This document shows positions 26,009-35,039 of a stretch of 64,000 nt of DNA, piece after piece. Location: assembly GCA_016709145.1 (NCBI GenBank), contig JADJEK010000006.1, positions 186,001 through 250,000 of the forward strand, given 5' to 3'. The DNA is from Planctomycetota bacterium. GTDB taxonomy: Bacteria; Planctomycetota; B15-G4; JADJEK01. The notes under the pieces were generated by a model, which worked only from the letters and a program-made list of their open reading frames with translations, was not told the DNA's origin and did not search any database. Each line of letters starts with the position of its first letter. The stretch's first letter is position 1. Both the position numbers and the translations under genes were made by a program.

Positions 26009-26734
26009 ATGAACGACGTCAGCGACAACCAGGATCTCGCGGCGCAGAGTCAACCGACCGCGCCGTCGGCCGCACCGGAAGCCGCGGCCGCGCCGCAGCG
26101 TGCGTTCCCGCAGCAGTACAAGTTCCTGTGGGGCGCGCTGCTGGTGCTGATCGGCACGTTCCTGCCGTTCGGACCGCACCTGCTCAAGTCGATGTTCCTC
26201 GAGGTCGACACCAACGTCGACTCGTCGGCCGCGATCAACGAGAAGAACATGAAGGAGCTGGCGGCGAAGGTCGGCACCGGCGCCGCGGCGCTGGACGAGG
26301 CCGCCGCGGCCGCGCAGGAAGCCGAGCGCGTCGCCGCTCAGGCGCTCTTGCTGCCGGCTCCGCGCCCGGGCAACCACACGTTCATGGGTTGCATCGTGCT
26401 GATGCTCGCGCTCGCGATCGCGAACAGCCAGATCAACGGCATCCGCGAGCGTCGTCTGACCGGCCTCGGCGGCGTGTTCCTGATGCTCGTGTTCTGCGGC
26501 TGGGCGTGGTTCAAGTTGTTCGACGTCGCCGTGCCCGACTTCGATTGGGGCGGCGCCTACCAGTTCCCGATGCTCGAACTGCTCGTCCAGGGTCTGGGCG
26601 GTGGCTTCCTGCTGATCCTGATCGGCTCGTCGATCATCTCGCTGACGCTGTTGAAGAGCTTCGCGTCGGCGATGAAGCCGGCGCAAAAGCCCGCGGTCGC
26701 GTCCGGCAAGACCTCGCGCGCCGGCAAGAAGTAA
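26009..26734 (+). CDS. Four-span membrane protein of unknown function
   Basis: A 241-residue protein starting MNDVSDNQDLAAQSQPTAPS, preceded by GAAAGG. A Pro/Ala-rich cytosolic start is followed by four hydrophobic segments (FLWGALLVLIGTFLPFG, TFMGCIVLMLALAIAN, GVFLMLVFCGWAWFKLF, GGGFLLILIGSSIISLTLL). An Ala/Glu-rich helix (ALDEAAAAAQEAERVAAQAL) lies between the first two, and a Lys-rich tail ends it. It sits between prfA and prmC, which are usually adjacent, so it may have been inserted into that operon. Confidence 0.78.
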   Translation: MNDVSDNQDLAAQSQPTAPSAAPEAAAAPQRAFPQQYKFLWGALLVLIGTFLPFGPHLLKSMFLEVDTNVDSSAAINEKNMKELAAKVGTGAAALDEAAAAAQEAERVAAQALLLPAPRPGNHTFMGCIVLMLALAIANSQINGIRERRLTGLGGVFLMLVFCGWAWFKLFDVAVPDFDWGGAYQFPMLELLVQGLGGGFLLILIGSSIISLTLLKSFASAMKPAQKPAVASGKTSRAGKK

Positions 26735-26742
26735 GCGTCCCG

Positions 26743-27702
26743 ATGACGGCGCGCTCGAACCGCACGCTGCGTCGCGTGCTCGAGCGCGCGGCCACGTCGC
26801 TCGCGCGGCGTGGTCTCACCGAAGCACGCCTCGACGTCGAGGTGTTGCTCGGCTTCGTGCTCGGTGTCTCGCGCGCGTCGTTGGTCGCGCGCGACGACGA
26901 ACCGATCGATGCGCAGTCACGCGCCGTGTTCGCCGACCTCTTGCGTCGGCGGGCACGGCGCGTTCCCGTTGCCTATCTGGTCGGGAGCAAGGAGTTCTTC
27001 GGCCGCGCGTTCCGCGTCGACGCGCGCGTGCTGGTGCCGCGCCCCGAAACCGAGACTTTGGTCGAGCAGGCATTGAGTTGGTCGCGTGGACGTGATGGGC
27101 CGTTGGACGTCCTCGACGTCGGCACCGGATCGGGGTGCATCGGCATCACGCTGGTGCTCGAACAGCCTCGGCTGAGATGCGTCGCGATCGACGCCAGCGA
27201 TGGTGCCGTCGACTGCGCGCGGGCCAACGCGTCCGCGCTCGGCGCAGGCGAGCGCTTCGAAGCCCATGCGGTCGCGCTCGAAGCGTGGAGCGCCGCGCAG
27301 AGTTTCGATCTGATCGTCTCGAATCCGCCGTACGTCGAGCCCGGGGATCGATGCGATCCGGAGACCTCGCACGAGCCCGACCTCGCGTTACGCGGAGCGA
27401 GCGGCCCGTTTCCGGCGATCTACGACGCACTGCTCACGTGCGCACGGAACGGCTTGCGACCCGGCGGGGCGTTGATGGTCGAAATCGGCGCGGGACAGGC
27501 CGAGGTCGTGACGCGGCGATTCGAGCAATCGGAGTTGTTCGCGCGCGTCGAATGCGCGATCGACCTCGCCGGGATCCCGCGCGTGGTGATCGGACATGCC
27601 GCGAGCGCCGGTCACACGGAGCCCACGTCGACGTCATTCAGTCGAGGCGCGTGCGGACGAACTCTTCGAGGGCGCCGCGGGTTTCGACCGGCAGGTCGGT
27701 GA
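26743..27702 (+). CDS. prmC: Release factor glutamine methyltransferase PrmC
   Basis: Methylates the GGQ glutamine of release factors using S-adenosylmethionine. The 319-residue protein contains the N-terminal helical domain, the SAM site VLDVGTGSGCIGITL and the NPPY substrate motif (Asn194-Tyr197, SNPPYVEPGD). It starts 8 bases after the membrane protein. The family is usually nearer 280 residues; the extra Ser/Arg/Gly-rich tail overlaps the convergent PilZ gene by 65 bases, so the true end may reflect a lost earlier stop. Confidence 0.92.
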   Translation: MTARSNRTLRRVLERAATSLARRGLTEARLDVEVLLGFVLGVSRASLVARDDEPIDAQSRAVFADLLRRRARRVPVAYLVGSKEFFGRAFRVDARVLVPRPETETLVEQALSWSRGRDGPLDVLDVGTGSGCIGITLVLEQPRLRCVAIDASDGAVDCARANASALGAGERFEAHAVALEAWSAAQSFDLIVSNPPYVEPGDRCDPETSHEPDLALRGASGPFPAIYDALLTCARNGLRPGGALMVEIGAGQAEVVTRRFEQSELFARVECAIDLAGIPRVVIGHAASAGHTEPTSTSFSRGACGRTLRGRRGFRPAGR

Positions 27703-28000
27703 AGTACACCGCCAGTTCGAACTTCTTCGTCTTGCCCTTGCCGACCGGCTGGCAGCGCACGACGGCGCCGGTCAGGTCGAACGCGACGTTGGGAGCCGCG
27801 CGGCCGGACTTCGACGGGAGCACGAGCTTCATGCTCACCATCGTCATCTCTTCGACCTTCTTGTCGGAATGCAGCAGCAGCCCCGACATGCTCACGTTCT
27901 TGACCGTCGCCTCGACCGGCGCGCTCGAGGACGTGATCTTCGCGTCGAAGCTCCCATCGACGCGCGGGTGCCGGCGGCGGTCCTTGACTCGTTCGACCAT
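27638..28000 (-). CDS. PilZ domain protein
   Basis: A 120-residue single-domain protein starting MVERVKDRRRHPRVDGSF. The two PilZ signatures are visible: the Arg-rich RxxxR (RRRHPR) and the NxSxxG motif (VKNVSMSGLLLHSD). The family binds cyclic di-GMP and then contacts effectors of motility, adhesion or polysaccharide export. The frame extends upstream as an Arg-rich leader without similarity. It converges on prmC with an overlap and is divergent from ssb. Confidence 0.86.
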   Translation of the reverse strand: MVERVKDRRRHPRVDGSFDAKITSSSAPVEATVKNVSMSGLLLHSDKKVEEMTMVSMKLVLPSKSGRAAPNVAFDLTGAVVRCQPVGKGKTKKFELAVYFTDLPVETRGALEEFVRTRLD

Positions 28001-28143
28001 GACGACCTCGGAGTTCGTTGCTTGGGAGCCCCGGTCCGGGGCGTCCGATGGCACGTCTCTTCGGCCGGCACGGCGTCCGCGCTTGAGTCGAATCGCACGA
28101 AATCGTGGTCGCGCGCGCGCACTTTCCCCCCGTCGACGGCGCC

Positions 28144-28158
28144 GGTAGCATCCGGCCC
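28144..28158 (+). promoter_or_regulatory. -10-like motif GGTAGCATCCGGCCC before ssb
   Basis: TAGCAT lies 24 bases before the ssb ATG in the same GGTAGNNTCCGGCC context seen before mnmA and moaC. A Shine-Dalgarno (AAAGAGG) follows it. No convincing -35 is visible. Confidence 0.35.
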
Positions 28159-28175
28159 AAACGAAAGAGGCAATC

Positions 28176-28622
28176 ATGGCTCAGCTCAACCGCGTGTTCT
28201 TGATGGGCAATCTGACCCGCGATCCGCAACAGCGATTCCTGCCGAGCGGTCAATCGGTGGTGGAGCTCGGTCTCGCCACGAATCGCAAATACACGGCACA
28301 GAACGGCGAGAAGCGCGAAGAAGTCACGTTCGTCGACATCGAGGTCTGGGGCAAGACGGCGGAGGTGATCGTCAAGTACTTCAAGAAGGGCAACCCGATC
28401 TTCGTCGAGGGCCGCCTGAAGTACGACTCGTGGCAGACGAAAGAGGGCGAGAAGCGCTCGAAGCTCAAGGTCGTCCTCGACCGCTTCGAGTTCCTCGGCG
28501 GCGGCCAGGGTCGGGCGCAGGACGGCGGCGGCTCGGCCGACCTCGATCCGACCGATTTCGGCGTCGATGCGAACGCCGGTGGCGGGCAGCAGGGCGAAGC
28601 GTCCGGCGACATCCCGTTCTGA
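28176..28622 (+). CDS. ssb: Single-stranded DNA-binding protein
   Basis: Coats single-stranded DNA in replication, recombination and repair. The 148-residue protein starts MAQLNRVFLMGNLTRDPQQR. It has the OB-fold core (VVELGLATNRKYTAQNGEKR, EVTFVDIEVWGKTAEVIVKY), a Gly/Gln-rich linker and the acidic/hydrophobic tip GDIPF that recruits partner proteins. A Shine-Dalgarno AAAGAGG precedes the ATG. It is followed directly by moaD and moaE. Confidence 0.95.
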   Translation: MAQLNRVFLMGNLTRDPQQRFLPSGQSVVELGLATNRKYTAQNGEKREEVTFVDIEVWGKTAEVIVKYFKKGNPIFVEGRLKYDSWQTKEGEKRSKLKVVLDRFEFLGGGQGRAQDGGGSADLDPTDFGVDANAGGGQQGEASGDIPF

Positions 28623-28630
28623 GCCCGAGC

Positions 28631-28870
28631 ATGCGCGTCCGCGTGCTGTTGTTCGCCGCGTTGCGCGAGCGATTCGGAACTCCCGCGCTCGAGCTGGACC
28701 TCGCCGCCGACGCCAACGTCGCGGACGCGATCACGGCGTTGGCTGTGCGGCTGCCCGGACTCTCCGAACAGCGGTTCTTGTGCGCGGTCGACGAGTCGTA
28801 CGCGACCCCTTCGACGCCCCTGCGCGACGGCGCCGCGCTGGCATTGATCCCCCCGGTCAGCGGCGGTTGA
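28631..28870 (+). CDS. moaD: Molybdopterin synthase sulfur carrier subunit MoaD
   Basis: Ubiquitin-like carrier whose C-terminal glycine becomes a thiocarboxylate that supplies sulfur to molybdopterin. The 79-residue protein starts MRVRVLLFAALRERFG and ends in LIPPVSGG, the required double glycine. It starts 8 bases after ssb, and moaE follows after one base, as expected for the two subunits of one enzyme. Confidence 0.93.
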   Translation: MRVRVLLFAALRERFGTPALELDLAADANVADAITALAVRLPGLSEQRFLCAVDESYATPSTPLRDGAALALIPPVSGG

Positions 28871-28871
28871 G

Positions 28872-29282
28872 ATGATCGCTCTCCTTGATCAGCCGATCGA
28901 CGTCGGGCGATTGCTCGAGCGCTGTGCGGACCCCGCCGCGGGCGGCCTCGTGCTGTTCGTGGGCCGCGTGCGCGATCACACGCACGGACGTGCGGTGGTG
29001 CGCCTCGAGTACGAGGCGTATCCGTCGATGGCGGAGCGCGAGCTCGCCCGGCTGGTGGCCGAGGCCAAGTCGCGCTTCGAGGTCGAAGCGATCGACGTCG
29101 TTCACCGCACGGGCGTGCTCGAGATCGGCGCGGTCGCGGTCGCGATCGTGGTCCAAGCCGCGCATCGCGACGCGGCGTTCTCGGCCTGTCGCTTCACGAT
29201 CGACGAGCTCAAGAAGACCGTGCCGATCTGGAAGAAAGAGATCTTCGCCGACGGCGAAGAATGGGTGAGTCCGCGACCTTGA
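28872..29282 (+). CDS. moaE: Molybdopterin synthase catalytic subunit MoaE
   Basis: Catalytic partner of MoaD, converting precursor Z to molybdopterin. The 136-residue protein shows family motifs: GGLVLFVGRVRDHTHGR, LEYEAYPSMAERELARL, VVHRTGVLEIG, AHRDAAFSACRFTIDELK and the active-site lysines in KKTVPIWKKEIF. It lies one base after moaD. moaC and mog are elsewhere in the window (42.3-43.4 kb), and moaA is not seen. Confidence 0.94.
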   Translation: MIALLDQPIDVGRLLERCADPAAGGLVLFVGRVRDHTHGRAVVRLEYEAYPSMAERELARLVAEAKSRFEVEAIDVVHRTGVLEIGAVAVAIVVQAAHRDAAFSACRFTIDELKKTVPIWKKEIFADGEEWVSPRP

Positions 29283-29314
29283 GTCGCGCGCCGCGCCGCG
29301 CGCCGCTCGGTCGG

Positions 29315-30163
29315 TCAGATCTCCTCGTCCATCGCCTGACGCATCAAGCGGCGCGCTGCGATCACGCGCCGACCGAACCGGCACAGACCGCGCTTCGTGC
29401 CCTTGATGAAGTCGAGGATCGTCTGGATCTCTGCCGTCTGCGGCATGCGCGTCGCCTCGGCGACGGCGTCGGGGACGGGCAGGTGGAAGAATAGGCGGAA
29501 CACTTCGCGGATCTGTTCGCGCTTGTCGGCGTCGAGTCCGGCGCGTCGCATCCCGACGACGTTCGTGCCGACGATCGAGTCGATGCCGGACGCGATCGAG
29601 AACGGCAGCACGTCCTTGCCGACACCGCCGAGGCCCTGGACCATCGCCAAAGTGCCGATGCGTGACCACTGGTGCACCACGACGTTGCCCGAGATGAACG
29701 CGCGATCGTGGATCACGACGTGGCCGCCGAGCAGCGCGCCGTTCACGAGCGTGACGCGGTCGTGGATCTCGCAGTCGTGCGCGACGTGCGCGTGTCCCAT
29801 GATCAAGTTCTGGTTGCCGATGCGCGTGACGCCGGAGCCTTGGACCGTGCCGCGGTGCACTTCGGCGTGTTCGCGGATGATGTTGCCGTTGCCGATGATC
29901 AGCTTCGTCGGCTCGTTCTTGTAGCCGAGGTGCTGCGGCTCGTGACCGATCACGGCGAACGGGTGGATGACGTTGTCGGTGCCGATCTCGGTGTGTCCGG
30001 ACACATGCACGAACGCGACGAGTCGCGTGCGCGGGCCGATCTTCACCGGCCCGTCGATGACGACGTGTGGACCGATCTCGACGTCTTGCGCGATCTCGGC
30101 GCGACGGTCGACGACAGCGGTGGGATGGATCACGATGCCTCCGGCGGGAACGGATACCGACAC
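29315..30163 (-). CDS. lpxA: Acyl-ACP--UDP-N-acetylglucosamine O-acyltransferase
   Basis: First enzyme of lipid A synthesis, a trimeric left-handed beta-helix protein. From a GTG at 30163 it has 282 residues, starting VSVSVPAGGIVIHPTAVVD. Hexapeptide repeats run through IHPTAVVDRRAEIAQDVEIG and VTRIGNQNLIMGHAHVAHDC. The catalytic histidine region MGHAHVAHDCEI and the helical C-terminal domain with FRLFFHLPVPDAVAEAT are present. The frame is open to 30292, but the upstream part is Arg-rich and unlike LpxA. The start is uncertain. Confidence 0.9.
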   Translation of the reverse strand: MSVSVPAGGIVIHPTAVVDRRAEIAQDVEIGPHVVIDGPVKIGPRTRLVAFVHVSGHTEIGTDNVIHPFAVIGHEPQHLGYKNEPTKLIIGNGNIIREHAEVHRGTVQGSGVTRIGNQNLIMGHAHVAHDCEIHDRVTLVNGALLGGHVVIHDRAFISGNVVVHQWSRIGTLAMVQGLGGVGKDVLPFSIASGIDSIVGTNVVGMRRAGLDADKREQIREVFRLFFHLPVPDAVAEATRMPQTAEIQTILDFIKGTKRGLCRFGRRVIAARRLMRQAMDEEI

Positions 30164-30313
30164 GAGCGTCTCGCGCCCGTACGGGGGACGCGATGCGAGG
30201 TCTGGAACGTAGCGAACGCGCAGCGAGTTGCTACTGCGCGGACATGTGGAGAAACGCCGCGCCGCGTCCGAACGGTCGTCGAAGGGAACCATTCGCGCGG
30301 CGCGACCGCGAGT

Positions 30314-31888
30314 TCAGGGGTGGAAGATCTCGGCGCTGTCGAACGAGATCACTTGCGTCGGCGCTTGCGGATTCGGCTCTTCGCCGCCGCCGGCCACGAG
30401 GACGGTGCCGTCGCTGAGTGCCACGGCCGTCGCGTTCGCGCGTGCGTGCGTCATCGGAAACGTCGCGAGTAGACCGAAATTCGGGTGGTAGACGTCGATC
30501 GTCGAGTCCGGCGTCGGCACGTACAGGCTGCCGTACGCTCCGCCCGCGATCACGACGTTGCCGGACTGCAGCACGACGGCCGCGCCGAGCCCGCGCGCGA
30601 CCGAGAGGAACGAGTCGAATGCGAACGTCCCGCTCCCGATGGTCTCGTCGAACAGCTCGATCGTGTTGTCCTCGATCGGCGCGAGGATCGACGCCCCCGT
30701 CGACGTCGCGCCGCCGATGATCGCGACGCGCCCGTCCTGCAGCAGCACGGCCGCGTGTCCGGCTCGATCGATCGACATCGACTTCTGGCTGCCGAACGTG
30801 CCCGCGCCGGCATTCGGTGTGTAGAGCTGACCCTTGTCGGAGATGTAGGGCAGCGAGAACAACGTCGTGTAGGAGAAGCCTCCGGCGCACAGGATCTTGC
30901 CGTTTTGCAACGCGGTCGCCGTATGGCCGACGCGCGGCTCGGCCATGTTCGGTCCGGCCGAGAACGTGTTCGTCGCCGGGTTGAAGATCTCGGTGGTCTT
31001 GTGCGCCTTGGTGATGATGTCGAACGCGTTCATGAACGAACTGGTTCCGCCGGACACCAGCACGCGGCCGTCGGGCAACATGTTGGCCTGATGCAGGCCG
31101 CGCGCGACCGCGAGGTTGCCGACCGGGACCGAGACTCCCGTGAACGGGTGGTAGATCTCGGCGGTCGCGACCGGCTCGCCGATCGGGAACGCGTCCGCGC
31201 CGCCGGTCAACAGGATGCGCCCATCGTTCAGCGCCGTCGCCGTGTGCGAGACGCGCGGCGCCAGCATCGGCGGCATCGGCGTGAACGTCTGCGTCGCCGG
31301 GTCGTACAGATCGACCGCGGTTTGGCCGTAGCTCGCGACGATGCCGTCGTCGCCACCGCCGAGCAGCAACACCTTGCCGTCCGAGCGTGTGATCGCGGCG
31401 TAGCCGGCGCGGCGCACCGACATCGACGTCAGCGTGGGCTCGCTGTCGAACGGCATGGCCGGAGTCAGCACCCAGCGCTGCGACTTGCCGTCGATCAAGC
31501 CACCGACGATGCGCACCGCTTGGAAGTGCAGCGTCAAGACGTCGAGGATCGGCAAGGGTGGGAAGAACAGCGGCACGTCGATCGAACCGCCGACGGGGAC
31601 CGTGCCGAGGAAACCGGGCAGCCCGACCGAGAGATCGAGCAGGTCGAACCCGACGTCGAGCGAGGACGGCGCATGCGGCGCCGGCAGAGCCGTCGGCCCC
31701 GAGCTCAGCGACAGGATCAGCAGGTACTGCGTGCCCGGCGCCGCCGAGACGGTCATCGTCGTCAGCGCGTTGATCGTGCCGCCGCCGGTCGAGTGCAGCG
31801 AGATTTGAGCATCGGCCGGGGCTACACAGAGGCCGAGGAGCGCCCCGGCGAGCGTCGCGGCACGAATCGTCGGTCGTCGGTTACGCAT
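30314..31888 (-). CDS. Exported Kelch-repeat protein
   Basis: A 524-residue secreted protein with a signal peptide (ATLAGALLGLCVAPADA). A beta-rich N-terminal domain of about 120 residues precedes at least five Kelch-type blades. Each has the pattern HTATALNDGRILLTGG, HTATALQNGKILCAGG, HAAVLLQDGRVAIIGG, GAAVVLQSGNVVIAGG or NATAVALSDGTVLVAGG. This suggests a beta-propeller. No catalytic residues are recognised. It is divergent from the TPR/peptidase gene and lies 22 bases from the lpxA frame. Confidence 0.85.
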   Translation of the reverse strand: MRNRRPTIRAATLAGALLGLCVAPADAQISLHSTGGGTINALTTMTVSAAPGTQYLLILSLSSGPTALPAPHAPSSLDVGFDLLDLSVGLPGFLGTVPVGGSIDVPLFFPPLPILDVLTLHFQAVRIVGGLIDGKSQRWVLTPAMPFDSEPTLTSMSVRRAGYAAITRSDGKVLLLGGGDDGIVASYGQTAVDLYDPATQTFTPMPPMLAPRVSHTATALNDGRILLTGGADAFPIGEPVATAEIYHPFTGVSVPVGNLAVARGLHQANMLPDGRVLVSGGTSSFMNAFDIITKAHKTTEIFNPATNTFSAGPNMAEPRVGHTATALQNGKILCAGGFSYTTLFSLPYISDKGQLYTPNAGAGTFGSQKSMSIDRAGHAAVLLQDGRVAIIGGATSTGASILAPIEDNTIELFDETIGSGTFAFDSFLSVARGLGAAVVLQSGNVVIAGGAYGSLYVPTPDSTIDVYHPNFGLLATFPMTHARANATAVALSDGTVLVAGGGEEPNPQAPTQVISFDSAEIFHP

Positions 31889-32063
31889 CGTCTCGGTCTC
31901 CTCGGGTCAACAGTCGAGCGTTCGATTCGTACGAGTGGTCGACGAGACCCCGTTCCGTCGGCCGCGCGAGTGTAACTTGGCCGACCGCATTCGCACGGTT
32001 CTCGTCGTCCAAGCTCGCGCGCGGCGCGAGCCACGACGGCGCGGCCTGGCTCGAAGGAGTGTC

Positions 32064-35006
32064 ATGCGTCCCGCATCCATCGCCCGTCCCGCGCTGGTCC
32101 TCGGACTCCTTTGCGGTTGGGTGTCGTCGGCGATCGCGCAGGACGACGAACTCGAGATCGCGCGGCGGGACGCCGACACCGGTGTGCATTACCGCGCCGA
32201 AGAAACGCTGTACGGCCTGCTCGCGGACCAGCCCGAGCGCGACGACGCGCGCCTGTTGTTGCTCGAGGTGCTGCGCGCGCAGGGTAAGTACGAGGCCGCC
32301 GACGAGATCGACGCCGAACTCGCGGCACGTCCGGTGGCAGGACGCGCCGACGTCGCGGCACGACGCGCGGACTACGCGTTCGAGCGCGGTCGACTCGATC
32401 TCGCCGAGGAGTATGCCTTGTCCGCGATCGACGCGGACCCGAAGAACCTCGACGCGGCGACCGTGCTCGCGTACGTCCTCAGCTACCGCGGTCGCGACGA
32501 CGAAGCGCGCGCCGTTGCGCAGAGGGTCGTCCGACTCGTCAACGCCGCGTCGCCGTCGGAGCGCACCGGCGCGGAGAGCGATCTGTTCCTCGGTGTTGGC
32601 CGCTTGTACGAGGCCATCGGTGCTCTCGACTTCGCGGCCGAGCACTTGGTCCAAGCCGAAGCCATGCGCAAGCGCGAGAAGCGCGGAACGGCCGACGTCC
32701 TCGTCGCGCTCGGCGACGCCTATCGCCGCGCGCGCTCGATGGCGGGCGACGAGCCGCGCGCGTTCTCGACCTATCGCGACGCGCTCGAACAGAACCCGGC
32801 GCTGGTGCGAGCGAAGCTCGGCCGCATCCGCACGCACTTCTACGTGCAAGACACCAGCGATGCCGAGCGCGAGATCGCCGAAGCGCTCGCGATCAAGCCC
32901 AACGACGTCGAAGCGCTGACGCTGAAGGCGCGGTTGCGCACGATCGACGGCCGCTACAGCGAAGCCCTGTCGATCCTCGACGGCGCGCTGGCGTCGAACC
33001 CGAACGCGAAGGAAGCGCACGCCGAGCGTGCCGCCGTGCTGCACCTACTGCGTCGAAGCGAGGAGCGCGAAGCCGCGATCACGCGCGCGCTGGCGATCGA
33101 TCCGGGTTACGGCGAGGCGTTGCGCACCGTCGGCGACGCGATCTCGAGTCACTATCGCTTCGCCGAAGCGATCCCGTTCCATCGGCGCGCGCTCGAGATC
33201 GACGCGAACGACGCGCTGACGTGGATCTCGCTCGGCCGCGATCTCTGCTTCGTCGGCCAGGAGAACGAAGGCGCCGAGGCGCTCGAACGCTCGAAGCTCG
33301 CCGAGGACGACCCGACCACGCCGACGGTCGATTGGCTCCCGCATCCATGGCGCGCGAACATGCTGACCGTGCTCGCGCGCATGGACAAGGAGTACGTGGA
33401 CAGCGGCGATCCGGCGATCCGCTTCCGCATCCACACCGACGAGAACCCGATCATGGAACCGCGCCTGCGCGCGGCGTTCGACGCCGACGGCGTCGTGCTG
33501 CGCGAGCGCTACGGCTGGAGCCCCGATCCGAACCTGCTGGTCGAGAACATGGCGTCGCACACGGACTTCTCCGTGCGCACGGTCGGCTTCGCGGGACTCG
33601 GTGCGGTCGGCGCTTGCTTCGGCCCGCTCGTGACGTTGCTGTCCGCGCGCGCCGAGGGTCTGCGCGGTTCGTTCTGCTGGCGCCGCACCGCGCTGCATGA
33701 ATTGGCGCACGTCTACACGCTCGGGCGCTCGAACGGCCGCGTGCCGCGCTGGTTGACCGAAGGGTGTTCGGTGTACGAGGAGTTCCGCGCCGACCCGCAG
33801 TGGTATCGCGACCAGGAGCTCGAACTGCTCGACGCGTTCGCCAACGACACGGTGATCCCGTTGGCCGAGTTCAATGCGGCGTTCCGCTCGCCGCGCGTGA
33901 TGTTCGCGTACTTCCAAGGCGGCCTGTGGGTCGAGTTCGCCGTGGAGCGTTACGGCTTCGAGTCGATCCTGCGCATGCTCGACGCGTACGCCGAGGACCT
34001 CGAGACCCCGGAGGTCATCCTGCGCGTGTTCGGCAAGCCGATGGCGGTGATGGATGCCGAGTTCCGCGCGCACCTGCTCGAGACGCGCCTGAAGGGACTG
34101 AACGTCCAACCGACGTTCGACGAGGACAAGCGCCGTGCTCTGCTCGCGAAGTTGCGCAAGACTCCCGACGACGTCGGCGCGCTCGTCGATGCGGCGTGGG
34201 CCTGCTACCAGGGCGGTCGCGCCGTCGATGCCGACGTGCACTTGTCGAAAGCGCTGAAGAAGGACCCGACGCATGCAGGCGCGTTGCGCCTCGCGGCGCG
34301 GCGAGCGCTCGATCGCGGACGCAAGGACCTCGCGCGCGAAAATCTCGAGGCGGCGTTCAAGAACGGTGGTGAGGAGTTCACGGCCGCGCTCGCACTCGCG
34401 GAGCTGCGCGGCGGCGCGAAGGACTTCGAGGGCGCCCGACAAGCGTTGCGCGTCGCGATCGAGTGTTTCCCGCACGCGGTCGGTCCTGGCAGCCCGTACC
34501 TCGCACTGCACGAATCGCTCATGAGCGAACAGCGGACCGACGAGGCGATGGCGGAGCTCGTGCGCTACGTGGCGCTCGACGAGACCGCGGTGCCGCAGCG
34601 TCTCGCGCTCGCGCGCTGGCACGAAAGCGAATCGCGCTTCGACGCCGCATTGAAGCTCTTGCGCGAAGTCGAGAACGTGGAACCGTTCATCCGCGAGATG
34701 TACGTCATGCAAGCGGGGGTGCTGCGCGCGATGGACCGGCCGGCCGACGCGATCGCCGCGTGGCGCTCGGCGCTGCTGGTTGACCCTCGCATGGAGCGTG
34801 GATACTCTCCGCCGCGCTCGGCCGATGACGAAGCGGCCGCGGAAAGACGGGAACGCGAGGATCGCGCGGAAATCTTGGTGTCGATCGCCGAGCTCGAGCT
34901 CGACGTCGGAGATCGCACCGCCGCGCGCCGTGACCTCGAAGAGGCCGTGCGCCTCGTTCCCGGATTCCCGCGTGCTGTCGAACTTCTGGAGCAGGTTGGC
35001 TCCTGA
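32064..35006 (+). CDS. Exported TPR protein with an internal metallopeptidase-like (peptidase MA) domain
   Basis: A 980-residue protein starting MRPASIARPALVLGLLCGWV, a signal peptide, with GAAGGAGT before the ATG. TPRs fill residues about 40-420. A gluzincin-like domain follows with the zinc motif HELAH (residues 545-549) and a downstream PRWLTEGCSVYEE glutamate, the peptidase-MA pattern. More TPRs fill about 680-970. The peptidase could process surface proteins, but activity is unproven. It ends 33 bases before dnaA. Confidence 0.86.
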   Translation: MRPASIARPALVLGLLCGWVSSAIAQDDELEIARRDADTGVHYRAEETLYGLLADQPERDDARLLLLEVLRAQGKYEAADEIDAELAARPVAGRADVAARRADYAFERGRLDLAEEYALSAIDADPKNLDAATVLAYVLSYRGRDDEARAVAQRVVRLVNAASPSERTGAESDLFLGVGRLYEAIGALDFAAEHLVQAEAMRKREKRGTADVLVALGDAYRRARSMAGDEPRAFSTYRDALEQNPALVRAKLGRIRTHFYVQDTSDAEREIAEALAIKPNDVEALTLKARLRTIDGRYSEALSILDGALASNPNAKEAHAERAAVLHLLRRSEEREAAITRALAIDPGYGEALRTVGDAISSHYRFAEAIPFHRRALEIDANDALTWISLGRDLCFVGQENEGAEALERSKLAEDDPTTPTVDWLPHPWRANMLTVLARMDKEYVDSGDPAIRFRIHTDENPIMEPRLRAAFDADGVVLRERYGWSPDPNLLVENMASHTDFSVRTVGFAGLGAVGACFGPLVTLLSARAEGLRGSFCWRRTALHELAHVYTLGRSNGRVPRWLTEGCSVYEEFRADPQWYRDQELELLDAFANDTVIPLAEFNAAFRSPRVMFAYFQGGLWVEFAVERYGFESILRMLDAYAEDLETPEVILRVFGKPMAVMDAEFRAHLLETRLKGLNVQPTFDEDKRRALLAKLRKTPDDVGALVDAAWACYQGGRAVDADVHLSKALKKDPTHAGALRLAARRALDRGRKDLARENLEAAFKNGGEEFTAALALAELRGGAKDFEGARQALRVAIECFPHAVGPGSPYLALHESLMSEQRTDEAMAELVRYVALDETAVPQRLALARWHESESRFDAALKLLREVENVEPFIREMYVMQAGVLRAMDRPADAIAAWRSALLVDPRMERGYSPPRSADDEAAAERREREDRAEILVSIAELELDVGDRTAARRDLEEAVRLVPGFPRAVELLEQVGS

Positions 35007-35039
35007 AGCGCTCGGCAAGACCGGAGTTCGACACCACGA

